From contig NZ_LT968775.1 of assembly GCF_900240975.1 (NCBI RefSeq), positions 1,364,001 to 1,428,000 of the forward strand: DNA of 64,000 bases. The letters are read 5' to 3'. This stretch comes from Mycobacterium sp. 4858. Its GTDB lineage: Bacteria; Actinomycetota; Actinomycetes; Mycobacteriales; Mycobacteriaceae. The notes under the pieces are model-generated. The model was not told the origin of the DNA. It made no database searches and was given only the letters and a program-made list of their open reading frames with translations. Below, in pieces: positions 1 to 8,164 of the stretch. The stretch's first letter is position 1. The number at the start of each line of letters is the position of its first letter. The position numbers and the translations under genes were made by a program.

Positions 1-408
1 GACGCGTGCCGCCGCCCGCGACGTGTGGAACGCCGAACCGAGGTGGGCGCTGACCAGGCGATCGAAGTCTTCGGGCGAGATGTTCAGGATCGAGGAGCCG
101 GGCGGTTCGGCGATCCCGACGCAGTTGATCATGGCGTCCAGCCGCCCATGGGTGCGCACGCAGTCGTCGACGAGGGTAGCGGCGATGCGCTCCTCGTCGG
201 CGGGTCCGACCACCGCGCTGGCATGTCCGCCCGCCGCCGTGATCGCGGCGACCGTCTCCTCGACCGCGTGCCCGTCGCGCCCGTTGACGACCACGCCGGC
301 CCCCAGGTCGCAGAGCAGTTCGGCGACCGCGCGGCCGATCCCACGGCTGCCGCCCGCCACCACCACGCCCCGCCCATCCAGCAGGCGCCCGTCGCCGCTC
401 ACCTCCAT
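1..408 (-). CDS. Short-chain dehydrogenase/reductase, 3' part cut by window edge
   Basis: The first 136 codons of a classical SDR read leftward from an ATG at 406-408; the gene continues beyond the window, so the catalytic YxxxK is not visible. What is visible is the Rossmann nucleotide-binding motif in the form GGSRGIG near residue 20 and a degenerate NNAG-type motif (NCVG) near residue 95. The family uses NAD(P)(H) to oxidise or reduce alcohols and ketones; the substrate cannot be told. No upstream partner: a 600-bp gap separates it from the divergently transcribed sigma-factor gene. Confidence 0.85.
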   Translation of the reverse strand, partial: MEVSGDGRLLDGRGVVVAGGSRGIGRAVAELLCDLGAGVVVNGRDGHAVEETVAAITAAGGHASAVVGPADEERIAATLVDDCVRTHGRLDAMINCVGIAEPPGSSILNISPEDFDRLVSAHLGSAFHTSRAAARV

Positions 409-1005
409 GGGCGTCGTAATACGTTGCGCGATAAGCGCTCTCGGTAAAGATCGAGTGCCGGTCGCGCGGGCTCGGTCACGAACATTAGGCGAACAGTACC
501 CAGCCGGGACACAAATGAGAACCACGGTCAGCACTTTGCTGCCGGGCGAACCCCGCCAACGTGGGCAAGCGGCACCGGGTGTGCCCACCGCAAACATCAT
601 GGCCGGCCATCCGCCCGGGCATCGCCGCGATGTGCGCCGGACCACCAGTCCGGCCTCTGGCCTGCGCATACGTCGGCAATCGCTCCCATGCGGCCGACGT
701 CGCGGTGGAATCGGTTGCGAACGAGCCCGGGCCGCCCATGCGGTAAGCGATCGCGGGCCCATGCGATGGGGCGTATAGTCGCAAATGAAGTCCGTTATGG
801 ACGTGTCGCCGTTTAGCTCAAAGCGGCCAGTCAGCCGCACGGCTACTGAGCTTGACATGGCTCCGGCGATCAACACCCGAGTCATCTCCCGTCGGTAACC
901 CCGCGCGTTCGATGAACGACCAGTCCTGCGGATACAGGTGCAGTGAGGCGACTGTGCGCATAGCTGCCAGTCTCGCTGCACACGACTCAGAGGAGTGAGT
1001 CAGTA
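409..1005. other. Long intergenic region between divergent SDR and sigma factor
   Basis: About 600 bases without a convincing gene; long open frames here have no recognisable protein. It holds a perfect hairpin (636-654) and a TATAGT hexamer at 774-779 that fits a mycobacterial -10 box. Just after this box a 37-codon frame (785-898, ATG to TAA) is open but has no clear ribosome site, and I do not call it. A TTGACA hexamer at 852-857 has no good -10 partner. A strong AGGAGTG ribosome site at 991-997 belongs to the leader ORF that follows. Confidence 0.5.
636..654. terminator. GC-rich perfect hairpin
   Basis: GCCGGAC and GTCCGGC form a 7-bp perfect stem around the 5-base loop CACCA. There is no T-tract, which is common for mycobacterial hairpins. 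It lies well upstream of both flanking genes, so its role as a terminator is uncertain; it may simply be a structured element. Confidence 0.3.
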
Positions 1006-1074
1006 ATGCAGAAATGTTTGTGTACCAAAGCTTTCAGGATCAGCCGCGCCGAGAACGGGCGCGTGCGCCGATGA
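1006..1074 (+). CDS. Putative 22-residue leader peptide overlapping the sigma-factor start
   Basis: An ATG at 1006 lies 8 bases after AGGAGTG (991-997), the best ribosome site in the region. The frame begins MQKCLCTKAFRISR, contains two cysteines and is rich in Arg/Lys, and ends in TGA at 1072-1074. The last four bases are ATGA, so its stop overlaps the ATG (1071) of the sigma factor. This geometry suggests translational coupling or attenuation of sigma-factor synthesis. No homology is claimed. The alternative is that translation simply starts at the ATG at 1014 in the sigma-factor frame. Confidence 0.5.
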   Translation: MQKCLCTKAFRISRAENGRVRR

Positions 1075-1895
1075 CCAATGTGATTGCTCCCGACCGTCCC
1101 GCTTCCACCGCAGCGGCTCCGTGCCGTGACAAGAAAGCCGACGACTCCTACGACGACGTGGTCGAGATGTTCGTCCTGCTGCGCCAGATGCCGGCCGAGT
1201 CGCACGAATATCGTCGCCAGCGCGAACGGATCGTGACCCGATGCCTGCCCTTGGCCGACCACGTGGCCAGCCATTTCGCGCGCCGCGGCGAGGGGCTCGA
1301 CGACCTCATCCAGGTGGCGCGACTGGGGCTGATGAACGCCATCAACAGGTTCGATCCCGACAAGGGGCCCAGCTTCATCGGCTTCGCGGTCCCGACCATG
1401 ATGGGCGAGGTTCGCCGGTACTTCCGCGACTACAGCTGGGGCATGCGGGTACCGCGGAGGCTGCGTGAACTGCACGTGCAGATCAGCAGGACGACCGGCG
1501 ATCTGGCCCAGAAGCTGGGGCGCGCGCCCACCGCGGGCGAGCTGTCGCAAGCGCTGGAGGTCCCCCGCGAGGAGATCGTCGAGTGCCTCGTGGCGGGCGA
1601 CGCCTACCGCCTGGATTCCCTGGACGCGCCGGTGGGCACCGACAGCTCGGGCACGCCGCGACTGGTCGCGGACGCGGTCGGCGGCATCGACCCGCAGATC
1701 GAACACATCACCAACCGGGAAGCGCTGCGCGTCCTGGTTGCCGCGCTCCCCGAGCGCGAACGCGAGGTCTTGCGCATGAGATTCTTCGAATCAATGACGC
1801 AGAGCCAGATCGCCGAGCGCATCGGGGTCTCGCAGATGCAGGTCTCCCGCATCCTGGCCAGCACCCTGCGCTGCTTGCGCGACCAACTGGATTAG
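1071..1895 (+). CDS. RNA polymerase sigma factor, SigF/SigB (sigma-28/37) family
   Basis: A 274-residue group-3 sigma factor resembling mycobacterial SigF. Region 2 is clear (LADHVASHF then DDLIQVARLGLMNAINRFD, residues about 66-105, followed by FAVPTMMGEVRRYFRD). Region 3 follows (VPRRLRELH ... APTAGELSQAL), and region 4.2 carries LPEREREVLRMRFF then the helix-turn-helix MTQSQIAERIGVSQMQVSRIL. It should direct core polymerase to a stress-type promoter set. No anti-sigma (RsbW/UsfX-like) gene lies beside it, unlike the usual usfX-sigF pair, so it is probably a paralogue. I chose the ATG at 1071, overlapped by a leader ORF; an in-frame ATG at 1014 would add 19 residues. Confidence 0.88.
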   Translation: MTNVIAPDRPASTAAAPCRDKKADDSYDDVVEMFVLLRQMPAESHEYRRQRERIVTRCLPLADHVASHFARRGEGLDDLIQVARLGLMNAINRFDPDKGPSFIGFAVPTMMGEVRRYFRDYSWGMRVPRRLRELHVQISRTTGDLAQKLGRAPTAGELSQALEVPREEIVECLVAGDAYRLDSLDAPVGTDSSGTPRLVADAVGGIDPQIEHITNREALRVLVAALPEREREVLRMRFFESMTQSQIAERIGVSQMQVSRILASTLRCLRDQLD

Positions 1896-2014
1896 CGCCT
1901 TCACCTCCCCCAGGGGCCTTCGGCGCCACGGTGGTGCCGCGCCGCAATGTACTGTGCGATTCGGGAACGAACTCGACGGTGGCGCCGGAGGCGGCCTGGA
2001 AGGGAGCTCGAGCG

Positions 2015-2638
2015 ATGACGACTTCACGGACGGCGACCGCGGGTGTCGCGGCGGCGGCGGCGCTGGCAGTGGCGATAGCAGGGTGCGGCAAGGATTCGAC
2101 GACGTCAACGCCGTCGAAGTCGGGGGCGTCCAGCTCGGCCACCAGCGCACCCAGTTCTACACCGACGTCGTCGGCATCCGCGCAGGCGAACCAGTACGTC
2201 GGGCTGTTGATCCAGGCGAGCGACATCAACGCGCCAATCCCGTTCACCGCCACCCCGCCGACGAGCAACCCGAACGGTCAACCCGGCGTCGCGACGACGT
2301 TCAAAGACGAGGACGGCAGCCACGTCATCAAGGACACGATCCAGGTGCTCGCGGACCCCGACGCCGCCACGAACGCGTTGAACACGGCCAAGGGCGCGCA
2401 GGGTGACGTGATCAAGAACCCGACTACCCAAGCCGCCAACGTGGGCACGGGTGGAACGACGTTGATGGGCAATTCCCCGGACAAGAGCAAGGGCGTGACG
2501 ATACTGCTGTTCACCGAGGGCAAGGCGTTCGTCACGCTGGAATTCGACGGGCCGCCCGACACGCTTGCCCCCGCCGACTTCGTCAACGACGTGGGCCAGA
2601 AACAAGACGCGGCCATCAAGAAGGGGCTCGGCGGCTGA
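2015..2638 (+). CDS. Secreted lipoprotein of unknown function
   Basis: A 207-residue protein with a short positively charged N-terminus, a hydrophobic Ala-rich helix and the lipobox IAGC (Cys24), so it should be lipidated and anchored outside the plasma membrane. Residues 25-60 are a Ser/Thr/Pro linker typical of mycobacterial lipoproteins. The remaining 145 residues form one globular domain with no motif I recognise; its layout resembles sensor-type exported domains of mycobacteria. A strong GGAAGGGAG ribosome site (1998-2006) fixes the ATG. It lies 119 bases after the sigma factor on the same strand. Confidence 0.8.
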   Translation: MTTSRTATAGVAAAAALAVAIAGCGKDSTTSTPSKSGASSSATSAPSSTPTSSASAQANQYVGLLIQASDINAPIPFTATPPTSNPNGQPGVATTFKDEDGSHVIKDTIQVLADPDAATNALNTAKGAQGDVIKNPTTQAANVGTGGTTLMGNSPDKSKGVTILLFTEGKAFVTLEFDGPPDTLAPADFVNDVGQKQDAAIKKGLGG

Positions 2639-2673
2639 GCGCCGGTTGATCGCCCAACGCACCGAGGAGCCCG

Positions 2674-3168
2674 ATGACCGTCATCAACGGCCTGCCCGCC
2701 CATGCCCTGCTGCTGCACTTCGTGGTGGTGCTGGTACCGCTGACCGCCGTGCTGGAGATCGTGTGCGTGTTCTGGCCGACGGCGCGCCGGGGCCCACTGT
2801 TGTGGCTCGCATTGATATCGGCTGTCGCCACCATGGTGTTGACGCCGATCACGGTTGACGCCGGGGAATGGCTTTACGACCTGAGGGCCAAACCCAGCGC
2901 CATCCTGCAGAAGCATGCCACCCTGGGCGCCACGATGACCTACTTCTCGGCCGCGCTGCTGGCGGCCGCGCTGGTGCTGGTGGTGATGCGGCTGATCGAA
3001 CGCCGCTCGGACAAGAGCCGCGTGGTCGTCCGGGCGACGATCGCGATACTGGTGCTCGCCGTCGCCATCTCATCGATGGTCCAGATTTACCGCGTGGGTG
3101 ATGCTGGCGCCCAATCGGTTTGGGGTGGCGAAATCGCCCGCCTGCAACAATCCCATCACGCGGGGTAG
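2674..3168 (+). CDS. DUF2231-type integral membrane protein
   Basis: The 164 residues contain four hydrophobic segments, at roughly residues 10-32, 40-60, 85-108 and 118-138. The N-terminus has the DUF2231 hallmark of a His-rich stretch leading into the first helix (LPAHALLLHFVVVLVPL). Members are small four-helix membrane proteins without an assigned reaction; some are proposed to bind haem through these histidines. It follows the lipoprotein by 35 bases and may be co-transcribed with it. Confidence 0.75.
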   Translation: MTVINGLPAHALLLHFVVVLVPLTAVLEIVCVFWPTARRGPLLWLALISAVATMVLTPITVDAGEWLYDLRAKPSAILQKHATLGATMTYFSAALLAAALVLVVMRLIERRSDKSRVVVRATIAILVLAVAISSMVQIYRVGDAGAQSVWGGEIARLQQSHHAG

Positions 3169-3195
3169 CGGTCGCCAGTACACCTAGGCGGGCGC

Positions 3196-3672
3196 CTATG
3201 CCGTGGGCGTGAGCAGGAACAGCCGGAATTGCCGCCCACCCGCGCGATCCTGGGCGACTTGATAGTTCGGCCAGTGCGCCAGCACGGTCGACCACGCCTC
3301 GTCGCGCTCCTCGCCGGTGAGCAACCGCACCGTCGCGACGAAACGCTGACCGCGCCTGCGGACGGTAACCCGTTGCGTGGCCTTCAGATTCGCCGACCAC
3401 GACGGGTGGCGATCCCGGCCCCAGTTGGAGCCGACCACCAACAACCCGTTCTCGACGGGCACGTACTGCACCGTCGCCGTGCGCGCCAGCCCGGTTTTGC
3501 GACCCGACGTCGTGACCTGAACGTTGGGCACACCGGCGAGATCCAGAACGCCGAGCCGCCCGTTGGTCGCGAACCGCAGCAGTGCCTCGAGCCCTTCAGC
3601 GACCGGCCGGCCATTCAGGACGAGCCTGCGGTAGGCCGCCGGATTGCGAGCCACCCGCTGGAGCGGATTCAT
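3196..3672 (-). CDS. Ddn-like deazaflavin (F420)-dependent nitroreductase family protein
   Basis: A 158-residue protein of the split-barrel Ddn/DUF385 family. These proteins bind reduced F420, mycobacterial Ddn being the enzyme that activates nitroimidazoles, or act as quinone reductases. Visible signatures are VTTSGRKTGLARTATVQYVP near residues 53-72 and VVGSNWGRDRHPSWSANLKA near residues 80-99. The ATG at 3672 starts MNPLQRVARN; an upstream in-frame start at 3717 would add 15 residues that do not look family-like. The gene is convergent with the DUF2231 gene, 27 bases away, and divergent from the TetR gene. Confidence 0.8.
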   Translation of the reverse strand: MNPLQRVARNPAAYRRLVLNGRPVAEGLEALLRFATNGRLGVLDLAGVPNVQVTTSGRKTGLARTATVQYVPVENGLLVVGSNWGRDRHPSWSANLKATQRVTVRRRGQRFVATVRLLTGEERDEAWSTVLAHWPNYQVAQDRAGGRQFRLFLLTPTA

Positions 3673-3785
3673 ACGAAGACTGTATTCCCGCGCGGCCCCG
3701 CCCGGGCGTCGGAGCAATGAAATCGCCTTGAAGTGCCGGGGATTGGGGATCCGGACGCTTCATAGCGCGACGGCCGCCACGCCCG

Positions 3786-3807
3786 TTAAATAAATTGCTT
3801 GATTTAA
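3786..3807. promoter_or_regulatory. AT-rich inverted repeat, likely TetR operator
   Basis: A 22-base AT-only-armed imperfect palindrome with outer arms TTAAAT and ATTTAA, standing out sharply from the GC-rich surroundings. It lies 27 bases before the chosen ATG of the TetR gene. TetR proteins usually bind such sites over their own promoter, so autoregulation and control of the downstream P450 operon is a reasonable inference. Its position over the upstream in-frame start at 3795 argues against that start. Confidence 0.5.
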
Positions 3808-3833
3808 TCGGCCTCGCGGTGTTCACTGAGGCG

Positions 3834-4496
3834 ATGACCGCCGAGCGGATCGCTCGCTCCGACAGGTCGACGGGTACCCGCGAGGCGATCTTGTCGGCCG
3901 CGGAAGTGCTGTTCGCCGAACGCGGCATGTATGCCGTGTCGAACCGGCAGATCAGCGAGGCGGCCGGGCAAGGCAACAACGCCGCCGCTTGCTACCACTT
4001 CGGAACCAGGACCGACCTGCTCCGCGCGATCGAAGGCAAGCATCGGGAGCCGATCGAGGAATTGCGGGCCCAGATGCTGAGCGCCATCGGCGATTCGGCC
4101 GTACTGCGCGACTGGGTGGGCGCGCTGGTGCGGCCACTCACCGATCACCTGCACGCGCTGGGCACGCCCAGCTGGTACGCCCGGTTCGCCGCCCAGGCGA
4201 TGGCCGATCCCACGTACCGTCACGTCGTCACCAGGGATGCGCTCGCCTCGCCACTGCTCGTACGGACCATCGACGGCATCAACCGGTGCCTTCCCGATCT
4301 GCCCCGTCGGGTGCGCTCGGAACGAATGGTCATGGTGCGCAACCTGCTCATGCACACCTGCGCGGAGCACGAGGGCGCGCTCGCCGAACACGGACCGCGT
4401 TCACGTTCGGCATGGCCGGTCGCCGGCGAAGGGCTGATCGACGCGATCGTCGGCCTGTGGCGCGCACCCGTCCACGTGGCCGCCGCGGGCGGCTAG
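3834..4496 (+). CDS. TetR/AcrR family transcriptional regulator
   Basis: This 220-residue protein has an N-terminal TetR helix-turn-helix: TREAILSAAEVLFAERGMYAVSNRQISEAAG, then AACYHFGTRTDLLRAI. The C-terminal ligand-binding half is unlike its neighbours, as usual. It starts at the ATG at 3834, beyond the AT-rich palindrome, and ends 37 bases before the P450 gene on the same strand. It is therefore the likely regulator of the 4.5-9.3 kb operon. The ligand is unknown, probably the operon's substrate or an acyl-CoA derivative. Confidence 0.88.
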   Translation: MTAERIARSDRSTGTREAILSAAEVLFAERGMYAVSNRQISEAAGQGNNAAACYHFGTRTDLLRAIEGKHREPIEELRAQMLSAIGDSAVLRDWVGALVRPLTDHLHALGTPSWYARFAAQAMADPTYRHVVTRDALASPLLVRTIDGINRCLPDLPRRVRSERMVMVRNLLMHTCAEHEGALAEHGPRSRSAWPVAGEGLIDAIVGLWRAPVHVAAAGG

Positions 4497-4533
4497 TCCT
4501 CGAACCCGAGAACCCCCAGATCCCAGGAGAGCG

Positions 4534-5757
4534 ATGACAGACGCCTCGACCGCCACCGATATTCCGGAGTTCCCGATGTCGCGGGCGCCGGGTTGTCCGT
4601 TCGCCCCGCCGCCAAAGGTGTTGGAGCTCAACGCCGGCACCCAGCTGAGTCGCGTCCGGATCTGGGACGACAGCACGCCGTGGCTGATCCACGGCTACGA
4701 GGCGATCCGGGCGTTGTTCACCGATTCGCGCGCCAGCGTCGACGACCGGCTGCCGGGATATCCGCATTGGAACGAGGGAATGCTGGCGACCGTGCACAAG
4801 CGACCGCGGTCGGTGTTCACCTCCGACGCCGAGGAGCACACCCGATTCCGCCGGATGCTGTCGAAACCATTCACCTTCAAGCGCGTTGAGGCGCTCCGGC
4901 CGGCGGTGCAGAGCATCACCGACGACCACATCGACGCGTTGCTGGCCGGCCCCAAGCCCGGAGACCTGGTCAGCACGTTGGCACTGCCCGTCCCCTCTCT
5001 GGTGATCAGCCAGTTGTTGGGTGTGCCGTACGAAGACGCGGATTTCTTCCAGACCCAGGCCCAACGGGGCATGGGCCGGTACGCCACCGAGGAGGACACC
5101 GCACAGGGCGCGGCATCGTTGGCGAAGTACCTGGCGAACCTGGTGCGGACCAAAATGGAAAGCCCCTCCGAGGACTTGGTGTCCGACCTCGCCGAGCGGG
5201 TCAACGCCGAGGAGCTCAGCGTGCGGGAAGCCGCGCAGTTGGCCACGGGTGTGCTCATCGCCGGCCATGAGACCACCGCCAACATGATCAGCCTGAGCAT
5301 CGCGGCCTTACTCGACCACCCCGACCAGCTGGCGCTGCTGCGCGACGCCGACGACCCGAAGGCGATCGCGGTCGCGGTCGAGGAATTGATGCGTTACCTC
5401 AGCATCATCCAGACCGGTCAGCGCCGCATCGCCGTCGAGGACATCGAGGTGGCCGGCGAGACGATCCGCGCGGGCGAGGGCATCATCCTCGATGTCGCGC
5501 CGGCGAACTGGGATGCCCGGCAATTCCCCGACCCGGAGCGGCTTGACCTGCTCCGCGAGGACGGCCCGCACGTCGGTTTCGGCTACGGCCGCCACCAGTG
5601 CGTCGGGCAGCAACTGGCCCGGATGGAGCTGCAGATCGTCCTGCCCACCCTGCTGCGCCGCGTCCCGACGCTGCGGCTCGCGGTGCCGCTGGAAGAGCTG
5701 CCGTTCAAACACGACGCGCTGGCGTACGGCCTTTATGAGCTTCCGGTCGCATGGTGA
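4534..5757 (+). CDS. Cytochrome P450, bacterial class I type
   Basis: A 407-residue soluble P450 that should insert one atom of O2 into an organic substrate using electrons from ferredoxin. Motifs seen: I-helix AGHETT near residue 245, K-helix ELMR giving ExxR near residue 286, and the haem loop FGYGRHQCVG at 349-358 with Cys356 as thiolate ligand. The ribosome site CAGGAGAG precedes the ATG. No ferredoxin or reductase gene is adjacent. Its last codons overlap the start of the amidohydrolase by 7 bases, so the two are translationally coupled. The CYP family cannot be named by eye. Confidence 0.93.
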   Translation: MTDASTATDIPEFPMSRAPGCPFAPPPKVLELNAGTQLSRVRIWDDSTPWLIHGYEAIRALFTDSRASVDDRLPGYPHWNEGMLATVHKRPRSVFTSDAEEHTRFRRMLSKPFTFKRVEALRPAVQSITDDHIDALLAGPKPGDLVSTLALPVPSLVISQLLGVPYEDADFFQTQAQRGMGRYATEEDTAQGAASLAKYLANLVRTKMESPSEDLVSDLAERVNAEELSVREAAQLATGVLIAGHETTANMISLSIAALLDHPDQLALLRDADDPKAIAVAVEELMRYLSIIQTGQRRIAVEDIEVAGETIRAGEGIILDVAPANWDARQFPDPERLDLLREDGPHVGFGYGRHQCVGQQLARMELQIVLPTLLRRVPTLRLAVPLEELPFKHDALAYGLYELPVAW

Positions 5758-6932
5758 AGCCCGGTCGGCTTCGCCCGCGAACCCTCTACCCGGAGGGTGT
5801 GATCGGTGCGCCCAAACACCGCCGCGGCCACGCCACCGGTGCCAGCACGGGGCTGCCCCCCGGCACCGAGGTGTTCTCCGCCGACAACCACATCTCGGTG
5901 GCCGACGACATCTTCTACGAGCACTTCCCCGACGACCTGAAGGATTACGCGCCGAGAATCTGGTACGAGGACGGCGCGTACCTGCTCGGCCGACCGGGGC
6001 AGTCGATGGTGGTCGGCGATTTCAGCGCGGTGCTGATGCAATACGACGATCTGGCCGGCGCGGTGAGCAACAACATCGATGCCCGCGTGCGTGAACTCGC
6101 CGAGGACGGCGTCGACAAGGAACTCGTTTTTCCCAACGCGGTCCTGGCGCTGTTCCACTACCCCGACAAGGACCTGCGGGAGCGCATCTTTCGTATCTAC
6201 AACGAACACATTGCCGCCGTGCAGGAACGCTCCGGCGGCCATTGCTACGGCGTCGGTTTGATCAACTGGTGGGATCCGCGCGGCACCCGGCGCACGCTCT
6301 CGGAACTGAAGGCACTGGGGCTCAAGACGTTTCTGATGCCGATCAGTCCCGGCATCGACGACAACGGCCACGCGATCGACTTTTCGAGCACCGCGATGAG
6401 CGCGGTGTGGGACGAGATCGAGGACGCGGCCCTGCCCGTCGCCCATCACATCGGCGAGAGCCAGCCGAAGGTGCCGAGCGAGGTCAACAGCGTCGCGGTG
6501 GCCATGATGGTGAACATCGACTCTTTCCGGGAGATGTTCTCCAAGTACGTCTTCGGCGGCATCCTGGACCGCCACCCGGGGCTGCGGGTCGGCTGGTTCG
6601 AGGGCGGCATCGCCTGGATCCCACCGGCTCTGCAAGACGCCGAGCACGTGCTGGCCTCCTATCGGCACATGCTCGCACACCAGCCCGAGCATGACGTGCG
6701 TCAGTATTGGGACGCCCACATGTGCGCGTCGTTCATGGTGGACGGCCTCGGGCTCGCCCAGGTCGACGAGATCGGGATCGACAAGGTGATGTGGTCCTCG
6801 GACTACCCGCACAACGAAAGCACCTACGGATACTCGGAGCGGTCGCTGGCCGCGGTCGTTGACGCCGTCGGGCCGGAGGACGCGGTTCGCGTCGTCAGCG
6901 GGAACATCAGAAACTTCCTGGGGCTCTCATGA
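5751..6932 (+). CDS. Amidohydrolase-2 (ACMSD-like) family metal-dependent hydrolase
   Basis: A 393-residue TIM-barrel protein of the amidohydrolase-2 family, whose members hydrolyse C-N or C-C bonds or decarboxylate with one bound metal. The N-terminal metal motif appears as FSADNHIS (residues about 42-49), a central His lies in VAHHIGES, and the C-terminal catalytic Asp is in WSSDYPHNES (about 350-359). This sequence type, ending in SxDYPH, is abundant in actinobacterial lipid and steroid clusters, where its reactions are mostly unassigned. It overlaps the P450 by 7 bases and the next gene by 4. Confidence 0.85.
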   Translation: MVKPGRLRPRTLYPEGVIGAPKHRRGHATGASTGLPPGTEVFSADNHISVADDIFYEHFPDDLKDYAPRIWYEDGAYLLGRPGQSMVVGDFSAVLMQYDDLAGAVSNNIDARVRELAEDGVDKELVFPNAVLALFHYPDKDLRERIFRIYNEHIAAVQERSGGHCYGVGLINWWDPRGTRRTLSELKALGLKTFLMPISPGIDDNGHAIDFSSTAMSAVWDEIEDAALPVAHHIGESQPKVPSEVNSVAVAMMVNIDSFREMFSKYVFGGILDRHPGLRVGWFEGGIAWIPPALQDAEHVLASYRHMLAHQPEHDVRQYWDAHMCASFMVDGLGLAQVDEIGIDKVMWSSDYPHNESTYGYSERSLAAVVDAVGPEDAVRVVSGNIRNFLGLS

Positions 6933-8164
6933 CCGATTCGCTCGCCGCTCGCGGCTCCGTGATCGATATTCCCGACGAACCGGACCGGGTCCGCATGCGG
7001 GCCGAGATCGGGGCGCGGCTGCGGTCCGCGATGGCCGACCACGGCGTCGACGCGTTGATCCTGTTGATGAACGGGTATGTGGGGTACGCGACCGGCGCCA
7101 GCTGGCCGCTGCTCGACGCCGGCCTGTCACACGTGGAGCGCCCGGTCGCCGTGGTGCTCGCCGACGACGAATACCCGCACCTGTTCATGCCGTTCCGCGG
7201 TGGGGCGTCCGCGGAGTCACCGGTACCCGACGACCATCTGCACGGTCCCGTCTACCTCGAATTCGACCACGGTGTCGAACAGTTCGCGCGCGAGTTGGCC
7301 GGGCTGATCCCGCCGGCCGCGAACGTCGCCGTGGACGAGCTGACCGGGGCGATGCGCAGGGCCGGCCGCGCGCTGTTCCCCGCGGGCGCGCCGACGGACG
7401 CGGCGATCGTGCTCGCCGACGCGCAACTGGTGAAGACGCGTGACGAGCTGTCGTGCCTTCGCCGCGCGGCCCGCATCACCGAACAAGCCATCGTGGACGT
7501 GCAGCGGGCCCTGGTGCCGGGGGTGCGGCAGACCGACCTCTCGGCCACGCTGGTCCGTCGCGCATTCGAGCTGGGAGCCACCACGAACATGCTGGAGGCC
7601 ATCTGGCAGGTGATGCCGAGTTCGCGGGAAGCCGGGGTGTGGACGACGCATGGCGACCTTGCGCTGCCGCTGCTGCCCACCGATCGTGAGCTCACCGCCG
7701 GTGACGTGCTGTGGACCGATATCAGCATCACCTACCTCGGCTATTGCTCGGACTTCGGCCGGACCTGGGTGGTCGGCGAACGGCCCACGCCGCGACAGCA
7801 GGACCAGTTCCGGCAATGGCGGACCATCCTGGACGCGGTGCTCGCGGTGACCAAAGCCGGCGTCACGTCGGGTGATCTGGCGCGGGCGGCGATCGCCGCC
7901 AATGGCGGCCGCAAACCGTGGTTGCCGCACTTCTACCTGGGGCACGGCATCGGCACCTATCCCGCCGAAGCTCCCATGATCGGAACGGATCTCGGTGAAG
8001 AGTTCGACGACCACTTCGTCTTCCCGCCCGGGATGGTTCTGGTTCTGGAGCCCGTGGTGTGGGAGGACGGCACGGGCGGCTATCGCAGTGAGGAGATCGT
8101 GGTGATCACCGAAGACGGCTACCAGCCGATCACCGACTACCCCTACTCCCCCTATGGCGACTGA
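6929..8164 (+). CDS. M24 family metallopeptidase (Xaa-Pro aminopeptidase/creatinase fold), metal site intact
   Basis: The 411 residues comprise an N-terminal creatinase-N domain (about 30-165) and a C-terminal pita-bread M24 domain. All five metal ligands are present: Asp and Asp in WTDISITYLGYCSDFGRTW (about 262-280), His in YLGHGIG, Glu in LVLEPVV, and Glu in RSEEIVV. It should therefore bind two divalent metals and hydrolyse an X-Pro-type or amide bond. The start ATG overlaps the amidohydrolase stop (ATGA), and the 3' end overlaps the next M24 gene by 11 bases. In this P450 operon the substrate is more likely a small amide than a peptide; that is inference. Confidence 0.88.
   Translation: MTDSLAARGSVIDIPDEPDRVRMRAEIGARLRSAMADHGVDALILLMNGYVGYATGASWPLLDAGLSHVERPVAVVLADDEYPHLFMPFRGGASAESPVPDDHLHGPVYLEFDHGVEQFARELAGLIPPAANVAVDELTGAMRRAGRALFPAGAPTDAAIVLADAQLVKTRDELSCLRRAARITEQAIVDVQRALVPGVRQTDLSATLVRRAFELGATTNMLEAIWQVMPSSREAGVWTTHGDLALPLLPTDRELTAGDVLWTDISITYLGYCSDFGRTWVVGERPTPRQQDQFRQWRTILDAVLAVTKAGVTSGDLARAAIAANGGRKPWLPHFYLGHGIGTYPAEAPMIGTDLGEEFDDHFVFPPGMVLVLEPVVWEDGTGGYRSEEIVVITEDGYQPITDYPYSPYGD

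Noticed and set aside
852..880. TTGACA hexamer as a housekeeping promoter of the sigma factor
   Set aside because: No acceptable -10 hexamer is found 16-19 bases downstream, so it is not called.
987..1706. 239-residue open frame opposite the sigma-factor gene
   Set aside because: It mirrors the sigma-factor coding strand, has no recognisable domain or ribosome site, and the sigma-factor frame is clearly the real one.
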